A stretch of DNA of 64,000 nt, from NCBI RefSeq assembly GCF_002927635.1, contig NZ_PRDS01000007.1, positions 112,047 through 176,046 on the forward strand, read 5' to 3'. The notes under the pieces are model-generated. The model saw nothing but the letters and a program-made list of their open reading frames with translations, had not been told where the DNA came from and did not search any database. Origin of the DNA: Albidovulum inexpectatum. GTDB taxonomy: Bacteria; Pseudomonadota; Alphaproteobacteria; Rhodobacterales; Rhodobacteraceae. This document shows positions 25,915 to 34,261 of this stretch, piece by piece (position 1 is the first letter of the stretch; each line of letters starts with the position of its first letter). The position numbers and the translations under genes are program-made.

Positions 25915-27003
25915 ATGGCTCAGATCACGGCTTCGCGGCGCGTGCGCCGCACGCCCTTTACCCCCGGCGTCGAGGCGGCCGGGGTCCGGGGTTACACTGT
26001 CTATAACCACATGCTGTTGCCGACCCGGTTCGGGGCCGACTTTGTCGATGATTACCACCATCTGAAGCAGCATGTTCAGGTCTGGGACGTGGCATGTGAG
26101 CGGCAGGTCAGCGTCAAGGGTCCCGATGCGATGCGCCTGATGACGATGTTGTCGCCGCGCGACCTGTCGCGGCTGCGCGATGACCAGTGCTTCTACATGC
26201 CCGTCGTCGATCGCGAGGGTGGCATGCTGAACGACCCCGTCGTCCTGCGCGTTGCACCCGATCACTTCTGGATCTCGATCGCCGACAGCGATTTCCTGCT
26301 GTATGTGCTGGGGGTGGCTGATGCGCTGGAAATGAATGTCACGATCGAAGAGCCCGATGTTTCACCCCTGGCCGTGCAGGGGCCCAGGGCCGATGATCTG
26401 ATGGCGCGCGTCTTTGGCGATGAGGTGCGCGAGATCCGCTTTTTCCGCTTCCGGCGCATGGCGTTTCAGGGCCACGAGCTGATCGTTGCGCGATCTGGCT
26501 ATTCCAAGCAGGGCGGCTTTGAGATCTATGTCGAAGGAACGGAACTTGGGATGCCGCTGTGGGACGCGCTGTTCGCCGCGGGCGAAGATCTGAACGTGCG
26601 CGCGGGTTGCCCCAATCTGATCGAAAGGGTCGAGGGCGGTCTGCTCAGCTATGGCAACGACATGACGCGCGAGAACACGCCTTATGAGGCCGGTCTGGGC
26701 GTCTTTGTCAATTCGCAGGCCGACTATCTGGGCCGGGCCGCGCTGGAGCGCCGCCCGATCGAGCGGATGATCCGCCCGATCGAGATCATGGGCGACGTTC
26801 CGCCCTGTGACAGGCTGTGGCCGGTCTATGCCGACGGAAGGCGCGTGGGGCAGGTGACCAGCGCCGCCTTCAGCCCCGACTTTCAGACGGGGGTCGCGAT
26901 CGGAATGATCGACGCCACCCATTGGGAGGCCGGAACCGAACTTGAGGTCGAAACCCAGGACGGCATGCGCCGGGCCCTGGTGCAATCGAAATTCTGGATC
27001 TGA
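25915..27003 (+). CDS. dmdA: Dimethylsulfoniopropionate demethylase
   Basis: A 362-residue GcvT-fold enzyme. DmdA transfers a methyl group from DMSP to tetrahydrofolate and yields methylmercaptopropionate. The N-terminus SRRVRRTPFTPGVEAAGV then YTVYNHMLLPT, the internal VQVWDVACERQVS, DVSPLAVQGPRADDLMARV, the RSGYSKQGGFEIYVEG stretch and MTRENTPYEAGLG agree closely with the Ruegeria DmdA sequence I recall, including length (about 364). General aminomethyltransferases lack this combination. ATG 25915 is chosen over upstream ATG 25891 by alignment to that N-terminus. The next gene is acuI, the classic partner. Control by the divergent GntR protein is likely. Confidence 0.9.
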   Translation: MAQITASRRVRRTPFTPGVEAAGVRGYTVYNHMLLPTRFGADFVDDYHHLKQHVQVWDVACERQVSVKGPDAMRLMTMLSPRDLSRLRDDQCFYMPVVDREGGMLNDPVVLRVAPDHFWISIADSDFLLYVLGVADALEMNVTIEEPDVSPLAVQGPRADDLMARVFGDEVREIRFFRFRRMAFQGHELIVARSGYSKQGGFEIYVEGTELGMPLWDALFAAGEDLNVRAGCPNLIERVEGGLLSYGNDMTRENTPYEAGLGVFVNSQADYLGRAALERRPIERMIRPIEIMGDVPPCDRLWPVYADGRRVGQVTSAAFSPDFQTGVAIGMIDATHWEAGTELEVETQDGMRRALVQSKFWI

Positions 27004-27013
27004 GGAGGAAGCC

Positions 27014-28009
27014 ATGTTCAAGGCGTTGGTCGTCCGCAAGGACGAGGAAACGGGCAAGACGTCCGCTGCTGTCGAGGAGATTTCCGAAAACGACCTGCCC
27101 GAAGCCGAGGTGACGGTCGCGGTCGAATATTCGACCGTGAATTACAAGGACGGTCTGTGTATCGGGCCGGGTGGCGGTCTTGTGCGCAAATATCCCCACA
27201 TTCCCGGTATCGACTTTGCGGGGACTGTCGAAACGTCGTCGGACCCCCGCTACAAGCCCGGCGACAAGGTCATTCTGACCGGGTGGCGCGTCGGAGAGGC
27301 CCATTGGGGCGGCTATGCGCAGAAAGCACGCGTGCGCGCCGACTGGCTGGTGCCCTTGCCCGAAGGCCTGACAACCCGTCAGGCCATGGCGGTTGGCACG
27401 GCCGGCTTTACCGCCATGCTGGCCATCATGGCGCTTGAGGATCACGGCCTGAAGCCCGGCCACGGTCCGGTTCTGGTGACCGGAGCGGCGGGCGGCGTGG
27501 GCTCGGTTGCCACGGCCATTCTGGCGAAGCTGGGCCATGAGGTTGCCGCCGTCACCGGCCGGCCGGAGACCGAAGACTACCTGCGCGGTCTTGGCGCGTC
27601 CCGGATCGTTCCGCGGGAAGAGCTGAACGAAGTGACGCGCAAACCTCTGGAGAGCGAGACCTGGGCGGGATGTGTCGATTCGGTCGCTGGGGCCATGCTG
27701 GGGCGGGTGCTCAAACAGATGAAATACGGCACCTCGGTCGCGGCCGTGGGGCTGGCGGGCGGCGCGGCGATCGAGGGGGCGCTGATCACGCCCTTCATCC
27801 TGCGCGGGGTAAACCTGCTGGGGATCGATTCCGTCATGCAGCCCTATGACAATCGCGTACGCGCCTGGCAGCGTATCGCGCGCGATCTTGATCTGGACAA
27901 GCTGGAGGCGATGGTTCAACCCGCAACGCTGGAAGACCTGCCGCGTCTGGGGGCCGAGATCCTGAAGGGGCAGGTGCGCGGCCGTGTCGTGGTGGACGTG
28001 AACGCCTGA
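27014..28009 (+). CDS. acuI: Acryloyl-CoA reductase (NADPH)
   Basis: A 331-residue medium-chain reductase. AcuI reduces toxic acryloyl-CoA, formed from DMSP-derived acrylate, to propionyl-CoA. The N-terminal catalytic domain has VNYKDGLCIGPGGGLVR and HIPGIDFAGTV; the nucleotide-binding motif is GAAGGVGSVATAIL. Zinc-binding cysteines of alcohol dehydrogenases are absent, as expected. AVGLAGG and LLGIDSVMQP in the C-terminus are AcuI/YhdH features. The start ATG 27014 follows GAGGAGGAA. It is ten bases after dmdA. E. coli YhdH has the same fold, but the dmdA context favours AcuI. Confidence 0.93.
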   Translation: MFKALVVRKDEETGKTSAAVEEISENDLPEAEVTVAVEYSTVNYKDGLCIGPGGGLVRKYPHIPGIDFAGTVETSSDPRYKPGDKVILTGWRVGEAHWGGYAQKARVRADWLVPLPEGLTTRQAMAVGTAGFTAMLAIMALEDHGLKPGHGPVLVTGAAGGVGSVATAILAKLGHEVAAVTGRPETEDYLRGLGASRIVPREELNEVTRKPLESETWAGCVDSVAGAMLGRVLKQMKYGTSVAAVGLAGGAAIEGALITPFILRGVNLLGIDSVMQPYDNRVRAWQRIARDLDLDKLEAMVQPATLEDLPRLGAEILKGQVRGRVVVDVNA

Positions 28010-28021
28010 GCGCCGAACCGC

Positions 28022-28053
28022 GCGGCCGGGGCATCGATGGTTGTTCCGGCCGC
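28022..28053 (+). terminator. Possible terminator hairpin after acuI
   Basis: GCGGCCGG (28022-28029) pairs with CCGGCCGC (28046-28053), a perfect 8-bp stem with a 16-base loop, 12 bases after the acuI stop. There is no T-run, so termination efficiency is uncertain. Confidence 0.4.
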
Positions 28054-28098
28054 AACCGATGCTAGACTTGACGCCGTCTCTGCGCTATCAAGCCTTTC

Positions 28099-28110
28099 GT
28101 TAGCGCTAAC
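28099..28110. promoter_or_regulatory. Perfect 12-bp palindrome upstream of zwf
   Basis: GTTAGCGCTAAC (28099-28110), 21 bases before the zwf start. It has the CG-centred form of LacI-family operators but differs from the CAAAGCGCTTTG sites of the agl region, so it probably binds another LacI-type regulator encoded elsewhere. Confidence 0.6.
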
Positions 28111-28131
28111 ACAGCCGCAAGGGACGGGCAT

Positions 28132-29601
28132 ATGGTTTCTCGCGTCATTCCGGTCGATCCGTTCGACCTCGTGATTTTCGGCGGCACGGGCGATCTTGCA
28201 CGCCGCAAGATCCTGCCGGGCCTCTACAACCGCTATCTTGCGGGGCAGATGCCGGACGAAGCCCGCATCATCGGTGCCGCGCGCGCCGAGCTGGATGAAG
28301 ACGGCTATCGTCAGATGGTCGCCCAATCGATCGAGGAATTCGTCCCGGCCCAGAAGCGTGACGCTGCCGTGATCGACAGCTTCCTGCAGCGGGTACATTA
28401 CCTGCGGATCGATGCCCGCGGCACGGACGGCTGGGAAGATCTGGCCCGCATGATCCGCAAGGACGTCGTTCAGGCATTCTATTTCTCGGTCGCGCCGTCG
28501 CTGTTCGGCGATCTGGCGGAAAGGTTGCATGCCCACGGCATCTCGGGGCCGGAGTCACGCATCGTCGTGGAAAAGCCCTTTGGTCACGACCTGAAATCGG
28601 CGCGGGCGCTGAATGCGACGCTTGCGGCGCATTTCGATGAAAGCCAGATCTATCGTATCGACCATTATCTGGGCAAGGAAACGGTCCAGAACCTGATGGC
28701 GGTGCGCTTTGCCAACATCCTGTTCGAACCGCTGTGGAACGCGCGCCATGTCGATCATGTGCAGATCACCGTGGCCGAAACGGTCGGCGTAGGCGGGCGG
28801 GGGCAATATTATGACCAGTCAGGCGCGATGCGCGACATGGTGCAGAACCACCTGATGCAGCTTCTGTGCCTGATCGCGATGGAGCCGCCCTATCGCTTTG
28901 ACCCCGACGCGGTGCGCGACGAAAAGCTGAAGGTCATCCGCGCGCTGCAGCCAGTGCGCCCCGACGACATCGTGCGCGGCCAATATCGTGCGGGCAAGGG
29001 GCCCGATGGAACCCCGCAGCCATCCTATCTTGACGACGTTGGCAATCCGGATTCACGCACCGAAAGTTTCATCGCCATGCGGGTCGAGATCGCCAACTGG
29101 CGCTGGAAGGGCACGCCCTTCTATCTGCGCACGGGCAAGAAGCTGCGCGCCCGGGCGTCCGAGATCGCGGTCGTGTTCAAGGAGGTCCCGCATTCGATCT
29201 TCGGCGATGACGAGGGCTGGCGCGAGAATGTCCTGTCGATCCGTCTTCAGCCGAACGAGGGCATGACGCTGTCGGTGATGATCAAGGAACCCGGGCCGGG
29301 CGGCATGCGCCTGACCGAGGTGCCCCTGGACATGACCTTTGCCGAGGCCTTGGGGGCGGACGGGCAGGACATTCCCGATGCCTATGAGCGGCTGATCATG
29401 GACGTGATCCGGGGCAACCAGACGCTGTTCATGCGCGGCGACGAGGTCGAGGCCGCCTGGGCCTGGACCGACCCGATCATTGCAGGCTGGGAGGCGCGCG
29501 GCGACCGGCCGCGGCCCTACGATCCGGGGTCATCGGGGCCCGAGGATGCGCTGATGCTGCTGCATCGCGATGGCCGACGCTGGAGGGAGATCCGCGAATG
29601 A
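28132..29601 (+). CDS. zwf: Glucose-6-phosphate 1-dehydrogenase
   Basis: A 489-residue enzyme that oxidises glucose 6-phosphate to 6-phosphogluconolactone with NADP, the entry to the Entner-Doudoroff and pentose phosphate routes. The NADP-binding GGTGDLARRK is near residue 17. The active-site segment RIDHYLGKE, VEKPFGHD and the C-terminal domain are intact, and the length is standard. It starts at ATG 28132 after AAGGGACGG. pgl overlaps its stop by four bases (ATGA). edd and eda are not in the window. The 12-bp palindrome just upstream suggests repression by a LacI-family protein. Confidence 0.96.
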   Translation: MVSRVIPVDPFDLVIFGGTGDLARRKILPGLYNRYLAGQMPDEARIIGAARAELDEDGYRQMVAQSIEEFVPAQKRDAAVIDSFLQRVHYLRIDARGTDGWEDLARMIRKDVVQAFYFSVAPSLFGDLAERLHAHGISGPESRIVVEKPFGHDLKSARALNATLAAHFDESQIYRIDHYLGKETVQNLMAVRFANILFEPLWNARHVDHVQITVAETVGVGGRGQYYDQSGAMRDMVQNHLMQLLCLIAMEPPYRFDPDAVRDEKLKVIRALQPVRPDDIVRGQYRAGKGPDGTPQPSYLDDVGNPDSRTESFIAMRVEIANWRWKGTPFYLRTGKKLRARASEIAVVFKEVPHSIFGDDEGWRENVLSIRLQPNEGMTLSVMIKEPGPGGMRLTEVPLDMTFAEALGADGQDIPDAYERLIMDVIRGNQTLFMRGDEVEAAWAWTDPIIAGWEARGDRPRPYDPGSSGPEDALMLLHRDGRRWREIRE

Positions 29602-30269
29602 ACCTGCATGAATATCCCGACCGGGAATTGATGATGATGGCGCTTGCCGATCGCATCGCCGCCCAGCTGGGCGATGCGCTGCGCGGAAAGGATCGTGTTA
29701 CCCTGTGCGTTCCGGGTGGAACCACTCCCGGCCCGGTATTCGATACGCTTTCCGACGTCGCGCTGGACTGGGACCGGGTCACTGTCTTTCTTTCGGACGA
29801 AAGATGGGTTCCCGAAGATCACGAGCGGTCGAATGCCCGGCTGGTAAGGGAACGTCTGTTGCGCAACCGCGCCGCCGCGGCGACCTTCCTGTCGCTCTAC
29901 GCCGATGCGCCGCAGCCCGAGGACGTCATCGACGATCTGGCCCGCGCGATCGAGCCGCATCTGCCGATCGACGTCCTGTTGCTGGGGATGGGGGCAGACA
30001 TGCACACGGCTTCGCTGTTCCCCGGGGCCGATCGCCTGGCCGATGCGCTGGCCGATGACGCGCCCATTCTGGTGCCCATGCGCGCGCCCGGCGCGCCCGA
30101 GCCGCGCGTGACGCTTTCCGCGCCGGTTCTTGCGGGTGCGATGCACACCCACATCGTCATCACCGGGCAGGACAAGCGCGAGGCACTGGAGCGGGCCCGG
30201 AATTTGCCGCCAGAGGAGGCTCCGGTCGCGGTCGTGCTGCCAGAAGCCGAAATACACTGGGCTGCGTGA
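29598..30269 (+). CDS. pgl: 6-phosphogluconolactonase
   Basis: A 223-residue DevB/SOL-type lactonase that hydrolyses the Zwf product to 6-phosphogluconate. Typical motifs are [32 protein letters not shown] and [17 protein letters not shown]. The start overlaps the zwf stop (ATGA), and pgi follows seven bases after its own stop, giving a zwf-pgl-pgi operon. Confidence 0.94.
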   Translation: MNLHEYPDRELMMMALADRIAAQLGDALRGKDRVTLCVPGGTTPGPVFDTLSDVALDWDRVTVFLSDERWVPEDHERSNARLVRERLLRNRAAAATFLSLYADAPQPEDVIDDLARAIEPHLPIDVLLLGMGADMHTASLFPGADRLADALADDAPILVPMRAPGAPEPRVTLSAPVLAGAMHTHIVITGQDKREALERARNLPPEEAPVAVVLPEAEIHWAA

Positions 30270-30276
30270 GGGAAGA

Positions 30277-31887
30277 ATGAGCCATTGGGACGATCTGCGC
30301 GCCCATGCGAAGGCGCATGAAAATCGCCGGATCCTTGATCTGTTCGACGCCGACCCGAACCGGGCGCAGGACTTTGCGATCGAGGCCGACGGGCTGTTGT
30401 TTGATTACTCGAAGACCTCGATCGATGCCACCGCCCGCGACATGCTTCTGGCGCTGGCTGAAAGCGCCAATGTCGCAGGCCGGCGCGAGGCCATGTTCTC
30501 GGGGCAGAAGATCAATGAAACCGAAGGCCGCGCCGTTCTGCACACGGCGCTGCGCAACCTCGACGGTTCGGTGTTCGTCGATGGGCGTGACGTGATGCCC
30601 GGCGTGCGCGACACGCTGGCGCGCATGGAGGCATTCTCGAACGATATCCGCTCGGGTCGTTTCCGGGGGCAGGGGGGCGCGATCACGGATGTGGTGAATA
30701 TCGGGATCGGCGGATCGGACCTTGGGCCCGCCATGGCTTCGATCGCGCTTGCGCCCTATGCCGACAGGCCGCGTGTGCATTTCGTGTCGAACGTTGATGG
30801 CGCGCATGTCCATGACGTGCTGGCCCCGCTGAACCCGGAAACGACGCTGGTCATCGTTGCCTCGAAGACATTCACCACGATCGAGACGATGACCAATGCA
30901 CGCACGGCGCGTGACTGGATGGCCCGGCGCGTTGCCGATCCGGGCGCGCAATTCGCCGCCGTCTCGACCGCCCTGGATCGTACGGCTGAATTCGGGATCG
31001 CGCCCGAACGCGTCTTTGGCTTCGAGGACTGGGTCGGCGGGCGCTATTCGATGTGGGGGCCGGTGGGACTGGCCCTGATGATTGCCATCGGCCCCGACCG
31101 GTTCCGCGAATTTCTGGCCGGCGGCGCGGCGATGGACGCGCATTTCCGGTCGGCCCCGTTCGGGCAGAACATGCCGGTGATGCTGGCCCTTGTGGGAATC
31201 TGGCACAACCAGGTTCTGGGTCACGCGACGCGCGCGGTCCTGCCCTATGAACAGCGCCTTTCGCGCCTGCCTGCCTATCTTCAGCAGCTGGAGATGGAAT
31301 CGAACGGCAAGCGCGTGGCTATGGATGGCAGCGACCTTGCGGTCCATTCCGGTCCCGTCGTCTGGGGCGAGCCCGGCACGAACGGGCAGCATGCCTTTTA
31401 CCAGCTGATCCATCAGGGCACGCGGGTGATCCCCTGCGAATTCCTCGTGGGTCGCGAAGGACACGAGCCGGACCTTGCCCACCACCACCGTCTTCTGGTG
31501 GCAAACTGCCTGGCGCAGGCCGAGGCCCTGATGCGCGGCCGAAGCCTCGAGGAAGCGCGGCGCATCATGGCCGCCAAGGGCCTGACTGGAGATGAGCTGG
31601 AACGCCAGGCGCGCCACCGGGTTTTCCCGGGGAACCGGCCTTCGACAGTGCTGTTCTATCCAAGGCTGACGCCATTCGTCCTTGGGCAGATCATCGCGCT
31701 TTATGAACACCGCGTATTCGTCGAAGGCGTGATCCTTGGCATCAATTCGTTCGACCAGTGGGGCGTGGAGCTGGGCAAGGAGCTGGCTGTCGCGCTGGAG
31801 CCCATCCTGGCTGGACGCGAAAGCGCGGAGTCCAAGGACGGTTCCACCCGTCGCCTGGTCGCCTGGGCGCGTGGAGAAGCGATCTGA
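30277..31887 (+). CDS. pgi: Glucose-6-phosphate isomerase
   Basis: A 536-residue SIS-fold enzyme that interconverts glucose 6-phosphate and fructose 6-phosphate. It shows [22 protein letters not shown], the catalytic-Glu region [21 protein letters not shown] (split here across Glu, His) and the C-terminal [12 protein letters not shown] with the catalytic Lys. The start ATG 30277 follows GAGGGAAGA. It is the last gene of zwf-pgl-pgi and converges on glk with a strong GC hairpin between the two. Confidence 0.96.
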   Translation: MSHWDDLRAHAKAHENRRILDLFDADPNRAQDFAIEADGLLFDYSKTSIDATARDMLLALAESANVAGRREAMFSGQKINETEGRAVLHTALRNLDGSVFVDGRDVMPGVRDTLARMEAFSNDIRSGRFRGQGGAITDVVNIGIGGSDLGPAMASIALAPYADRPRVHFVSNVDGAHVHDVLAPLNPETTLVIVASKTFTTIETMTNARTARDWMARRVADPGAQFAAVSTALDRTAEFGIAPERVFGFEDWVGGRYSMWGPVGLALMIAIGPDRFREFLAGGAAMDAHFRSAPFGQNMPVMLALVGIWHNQVLGHATRAVLPYEQRLSRLPAYLQQLEMESNGKRVAMDGSDLAVHSGPVVWGEPGTNGQHAFYQLIHQGTRVIPCEFLVGREGHEPDLAHHHRLLVANCLAQAEALMRGRSLEEARRIMAAKGLTGDELERQARHRVFPGNRPSTVLFYPRLTPFVLGQIIALYEHRVFVEGVILGINSFDQWGVELGKELAVALEPILAGRESAESKDGSTRRLVAWARGEAI

Positions 31888-31896
31888 CAGAAAGGG

Positions 31897-31925
31897 CCGG
31901 GCGCGGTGACGGATGCCGCGCCCGG
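31897..31925. terminator. GC-rich hairpin between convergent pgi and glk
   Basis: CCGGGCGCGG (31897-31906), loop TGACGGATG, CCGCGCCCGG (31916-31925): a perfect 10-bp stem centred in the 42-base gap between two convergent stop codons. There are no long T-runs. Its position suggests a bidirectional terminator. Confidence 0.6.
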
Positions 31926-31929
31926 TGGG

Positions 31930-32892
31930 TTATTCGGCCGTCTCGCGCAGGTACTGCGCGCAGCCTTCAAGCGCGGCGTAATCGTCTTCGATGATCCACA
32001 GACCGAAGGCGTCCATGAATTCCGCGAACCGCCCCTTGTCACGGAAGGCTTGGCCAAGACCAAAGTGATCGTAATGGGCCGTGAAGGCCCGCGCGACGCC
32101 GCCGATCAGGTAGATGCCGCCAAAGGGCAGGTGAACCAGCGCAAGATCCCCCACGACATTGCCCAGGATGCGGACGAAATCCTGGCCCGTGGCTTCGGCG
32201 ACCGGATCGCCCGCCTGCATGGACTGCATGATCGAGGCCGCGTCGGCGCCGCCTTTGCGACCGGCCTTCTGGCAATGAAAATCGTGCAGCCGCACAAGGC
32301 CGCGCCCCGAGAGGACATCCTCGACCCCGGCGAAACCGTGCGCCACCTCGACGAAGCGGCGCAACTGAAGGTCATGTTCCGAATGGACCGGCAGGCTCAT
32401 ATGCCCGCATTCCGAGGCGCCGACGAGTCGCGTCGCGCCCATGTCATGCACCGGAGCGGCGTTGAAACCGGTCCCGACCCCGACCACCAGCCGCACCGAA
32501 CCCGCGCGCGGCGCCCGCGCCGTGACCAGCGGGCGCAGGCTGTCCGGATCGACATGACCCAGCGCATAGCCTTGTGCCTGCAGGTCGTTCAGAACGGCAA
32601 CATGCGCGATCCCGGTCGTCGGGGCAATCCGGGCGGGGTCGATCACCCAGTCCAGGTTTGTCAGGCGCGCCACTCCATCACGAACCGGACCGGCGGCCGC
32701 GATACAGGCCGCGGACAGGCCGGTCGCGCCCGTCTCGGCCAGGAAGTGGTTGAGGACCTCCTCGATCCCGGAATGTTGGGCATTGGCATAACGACGGATG
32801 GTCGCGCGATCCACGCCGCCCGAATGGGCAAGCGCCACACGCGTGTTCGTACCCCCGATATCGGCGACCAGAACCGTCCGATCCGACGTCAT
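31930..32892 (-). CDS. glk: Glucokinase
   Basis: A 320-residue ASKHA-fold kinase that phosphorylates glucose with ATP. Motifs are VADIGGTNTRVAL at the N-terminus (phosphate 1 loop), LNDLQAQGYAL, VVGVGTGFNAA, the glucose-binding ASECGHMSL and GGIYLIGGVA. The start ATG 32892 gives the canonical N-terminus; the upstream in-frame extension is not conserved-looking. It lies downstream of the LacI gene in the same direction (94-base gap with a possible own promoter). It would phosphorylate glucose released by AglA and feed Pgi and Zwf, encoded just across. Confidence 0.94.
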   Translation of the reverse strand: MTSDRTVLVADIGGTNTRVALAHSGGVDRATIRRYANAQHSGIEEVLNHFLAETGATGLSAACIAAAGPVRDGVARLTNLDWVIDPARIAPTTGIAHVAVLNDLQAQGYALGHVDPDSLRPLVTARAPRAGSVRLVVGVGTGFNAAPVHDMGATRLVGASECGHMSLPVHSEHDLQLRRFVEVAHGFAGVEDVLSGRGLVRLHDFHCQKAGRKGGADAASIMQSMQAGDPVAEATGQDFVRILGNVVGDLALVHLPFGGIYLIGGVARAFTAHYDHFGLGQAFRDKGRFAEFMDAFGLWIIEDDYAALEGCAQYLRETAE

Positions 32893-32927
32893 TGACTTAC
32901 CCCCGTTGCAGCGCGGCAGCCCGTGCG

Positions 32928-32956
32928 TGATAGGACGCCTTGCACGCCAAGCGCAA
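32928..32956 (-). promoter_or_regulatory. Possible glk promoter overlapped by an inverted repeat
   Basis: On the minus strand TTGCGC (32956-32951) and CTATCA (32933-32928) have a 17-base spacer, 35 bases before glk. A perfect 7-bp inverted repeat, GCCTTGC (32937-32943) and GCAAGGC (32953-32959), overlaps the -35 and spacer and could be an operator or a hairpin after the LacI gene. Confidence 0.38.
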
Positions 32957-32986
32957 GGCGCGCGCAATGCAAGGCCGCCATTCGTT

Positions 32987-34057
32987 TCATTCGCCCGGCT
33001 CGCTTGTGGTGGATCGGTGAGCCGATGACTTTGGTCGGGGCGCGGGCCCCGTCGATCGGCCCAGGATCAGGCCGGCCTCGAGCAGGCGGTCAACCGGTCC
33101 CGATTGCGGGTTTGCGATCAGCTGCAGCAGCATCGCCGCGGCCTGCCTGCCGGCTTCGCGCACCGATGACCGGGTTGCCGTGAACAGTGGATCGGCCCCG
33201 CCATTGCCAAGATAGCTTAGCTCGTCGTCATGCGTGACGACCGAGATGTCCTTGCCCATCCGCAGGCCGCGCGTCTCGATCGCGCGGCGCACCCCCATGG
33301 CGATCAGGACCGACGACGCAAGGAATGCCGTCGGCGGATCGGGCAGGTTCAGCATCTGCTCGGCCGCGTCATGGCCGTAGGTTTCGGTCATCTCGGCCGA
33401 GCGCATGAGCGCAGGATCGGGATCGATCCCGCGCCCCTGCAGCGCCGTCAGATAGCCTTCGCGCCTGCGGATGGCGAAGTCCATGTCCTCGAGCCCGTTC
33501 AGCAAGGCGATCCGGCGATGACCGAGATCCAGCAGAAAGTCGGTCGCCCGCACGAATGCGCGGCGGTTGTTCACGTCAAGCCAGGAATAGGGGGTCTGCA
33601 CGCCCGAGGCGCGGCCATGCACGACGAATGGCAGACCGAGTTCCGCCAGAAGCGGGATCCGCGCGTCATCACGTTTCGGGCCATGAACGATGAAGCCATC
33701 GACATTTCCCTTTGCCTTCATCTCGCGATAGGCGCGGGCGACCTCGCGGTCGGGGACGACCGACAGGACCATGTCATAACCTGCCTGCGAATAGGTTTCT
33801 CCCGCGCCGGCGATGAAGTCGGCAAAGACCGGGTTCACGATCTCGTGCCGCGTCGAGACGGGAATGACATGGCCGATCGCCATGGCGCGCCCGGTCGCAA
33901 GCCCGCGCGCGCGCATGTTCGGACGATAGCCCACCGCGCGTGCGGCCTCGACGACCCGGCGGCGCGTTTCCTCGCTGACCTCGGGATAGCCGTTCAGGGC
34001 GCGGCTGACCGTCGTCTGCGACAGACCCAGATGTGCGGCCAATTGCCTGAGATTCAT
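32987..34057 (-). CDS. aglR: AglR, LacI-family repressor of alpha-glucoside genes
   Basis: A 356-residue LacI/GalR-type regulator. The helix-turn-helix with hinge is at residues 1-60 (LGLSQTTVSRALNGYPEVS), followed by a periplasmic-binding-protein-like effector domain (about 60-330). ATG 34057 gives the canonical MNLRQLAAHLGLS start; an in-frame TTG seven codons upstream is less likely. It is divergent from aglEFGAK, and CAAAGCGCTTTG palindromes lie at its own start and at the agl promoter, so it probably represses both. The inducer is likely an alpha-glucoside or glucose. The C-terminal 25 residues are basic and low-complexity. Confidence 0.87.
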   Translation of the reverse strand: MNLRQLAAHLGLSQTTVSRALNGYPEVSEETRRRVVEAARAVGYRPNMRARGLATGRAMAIGHVIPVSTRHEIVNPVFADFIAGAGETYSQAGYDMVLSVVPDREVARAYREMKAKGNVDGFIVHGPKRDDARIPLLAELGLPFVVHGRASGVQTPYSWLDVNNRRAFVRATDFLLDLGHRRIALLNGLEDMDFAIRRREGYLTALQGRGIDPDPALMRSAEMTETYGHDAAEQMLNLPDPPTAFLASSVLIAMGVRRAIETRGLRMGKDISVVTHDDELSYLGNGGADPLFTATRSSVREAGRQAAAMLLQLIANPQSGPVDRLLEAGLILGRSTGPAPRPKSSAHRSTTSEPGE

Positions 34058-34066
34058 CCCGTCACC

Positions 34067-34088
34067 CAAAGCGCTTTGAAAGCACTTT
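34067..34088. promoter_or_regulatory. AglR operators next to the aglR start
   Basis: CAAAGCGCTTTG (34067-34078) is a perfect 12-bp palindrome. A second, weaker AAAGCACTTT (34079-34088) abuts it with centres 11 bases apart, on the same DNA face. They lie 10 bases upstream of the aglR start codon and could mediate autorepression or looping with the site at 34198. Confidence 0.75.
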
Positions 34089-34161
34089 AGGCCATGGCGC
34101 GACGAAGGGTCAACGGGACTGGCCTGGCAACGCCAATTTTTCATATGGGAACAAGAAACAA

Positions 34162-34192
34162 TTGACGAAACCCCGCCCGTTTCCGTTATGAT
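34162..34192 (+). promoter_or_regulatory. aglE promoter
   Basis: TTGACG (34162-34167) and TTATGA (34186-34191, 18-base spacer) or TATGAT (34187-34192). A repressor palindrome begins six bases after the -10, at the expected transcription start. Confidence 0.65.
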
Positions 34193-34197
34193 GCCTT

Positions 34198-34209
34198 CAA
34201 AGCGCTTTG
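34198..34209. promoter_or_regulatory. AglR operator at the agl transcription start
   Basis: CAAAGCGCTTTG, identical to the palindrome at 34067-34078, with centres 131 bases apart. Placed over the probable +1 of aglE, it would block RNA polymerase. Confidence 0.78.
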
Positions 34210-34261
34210 GCTGTTGATTCCCTTGACCGCCGCGCTTTGACAATTTCGTAGGGAGGACTGC

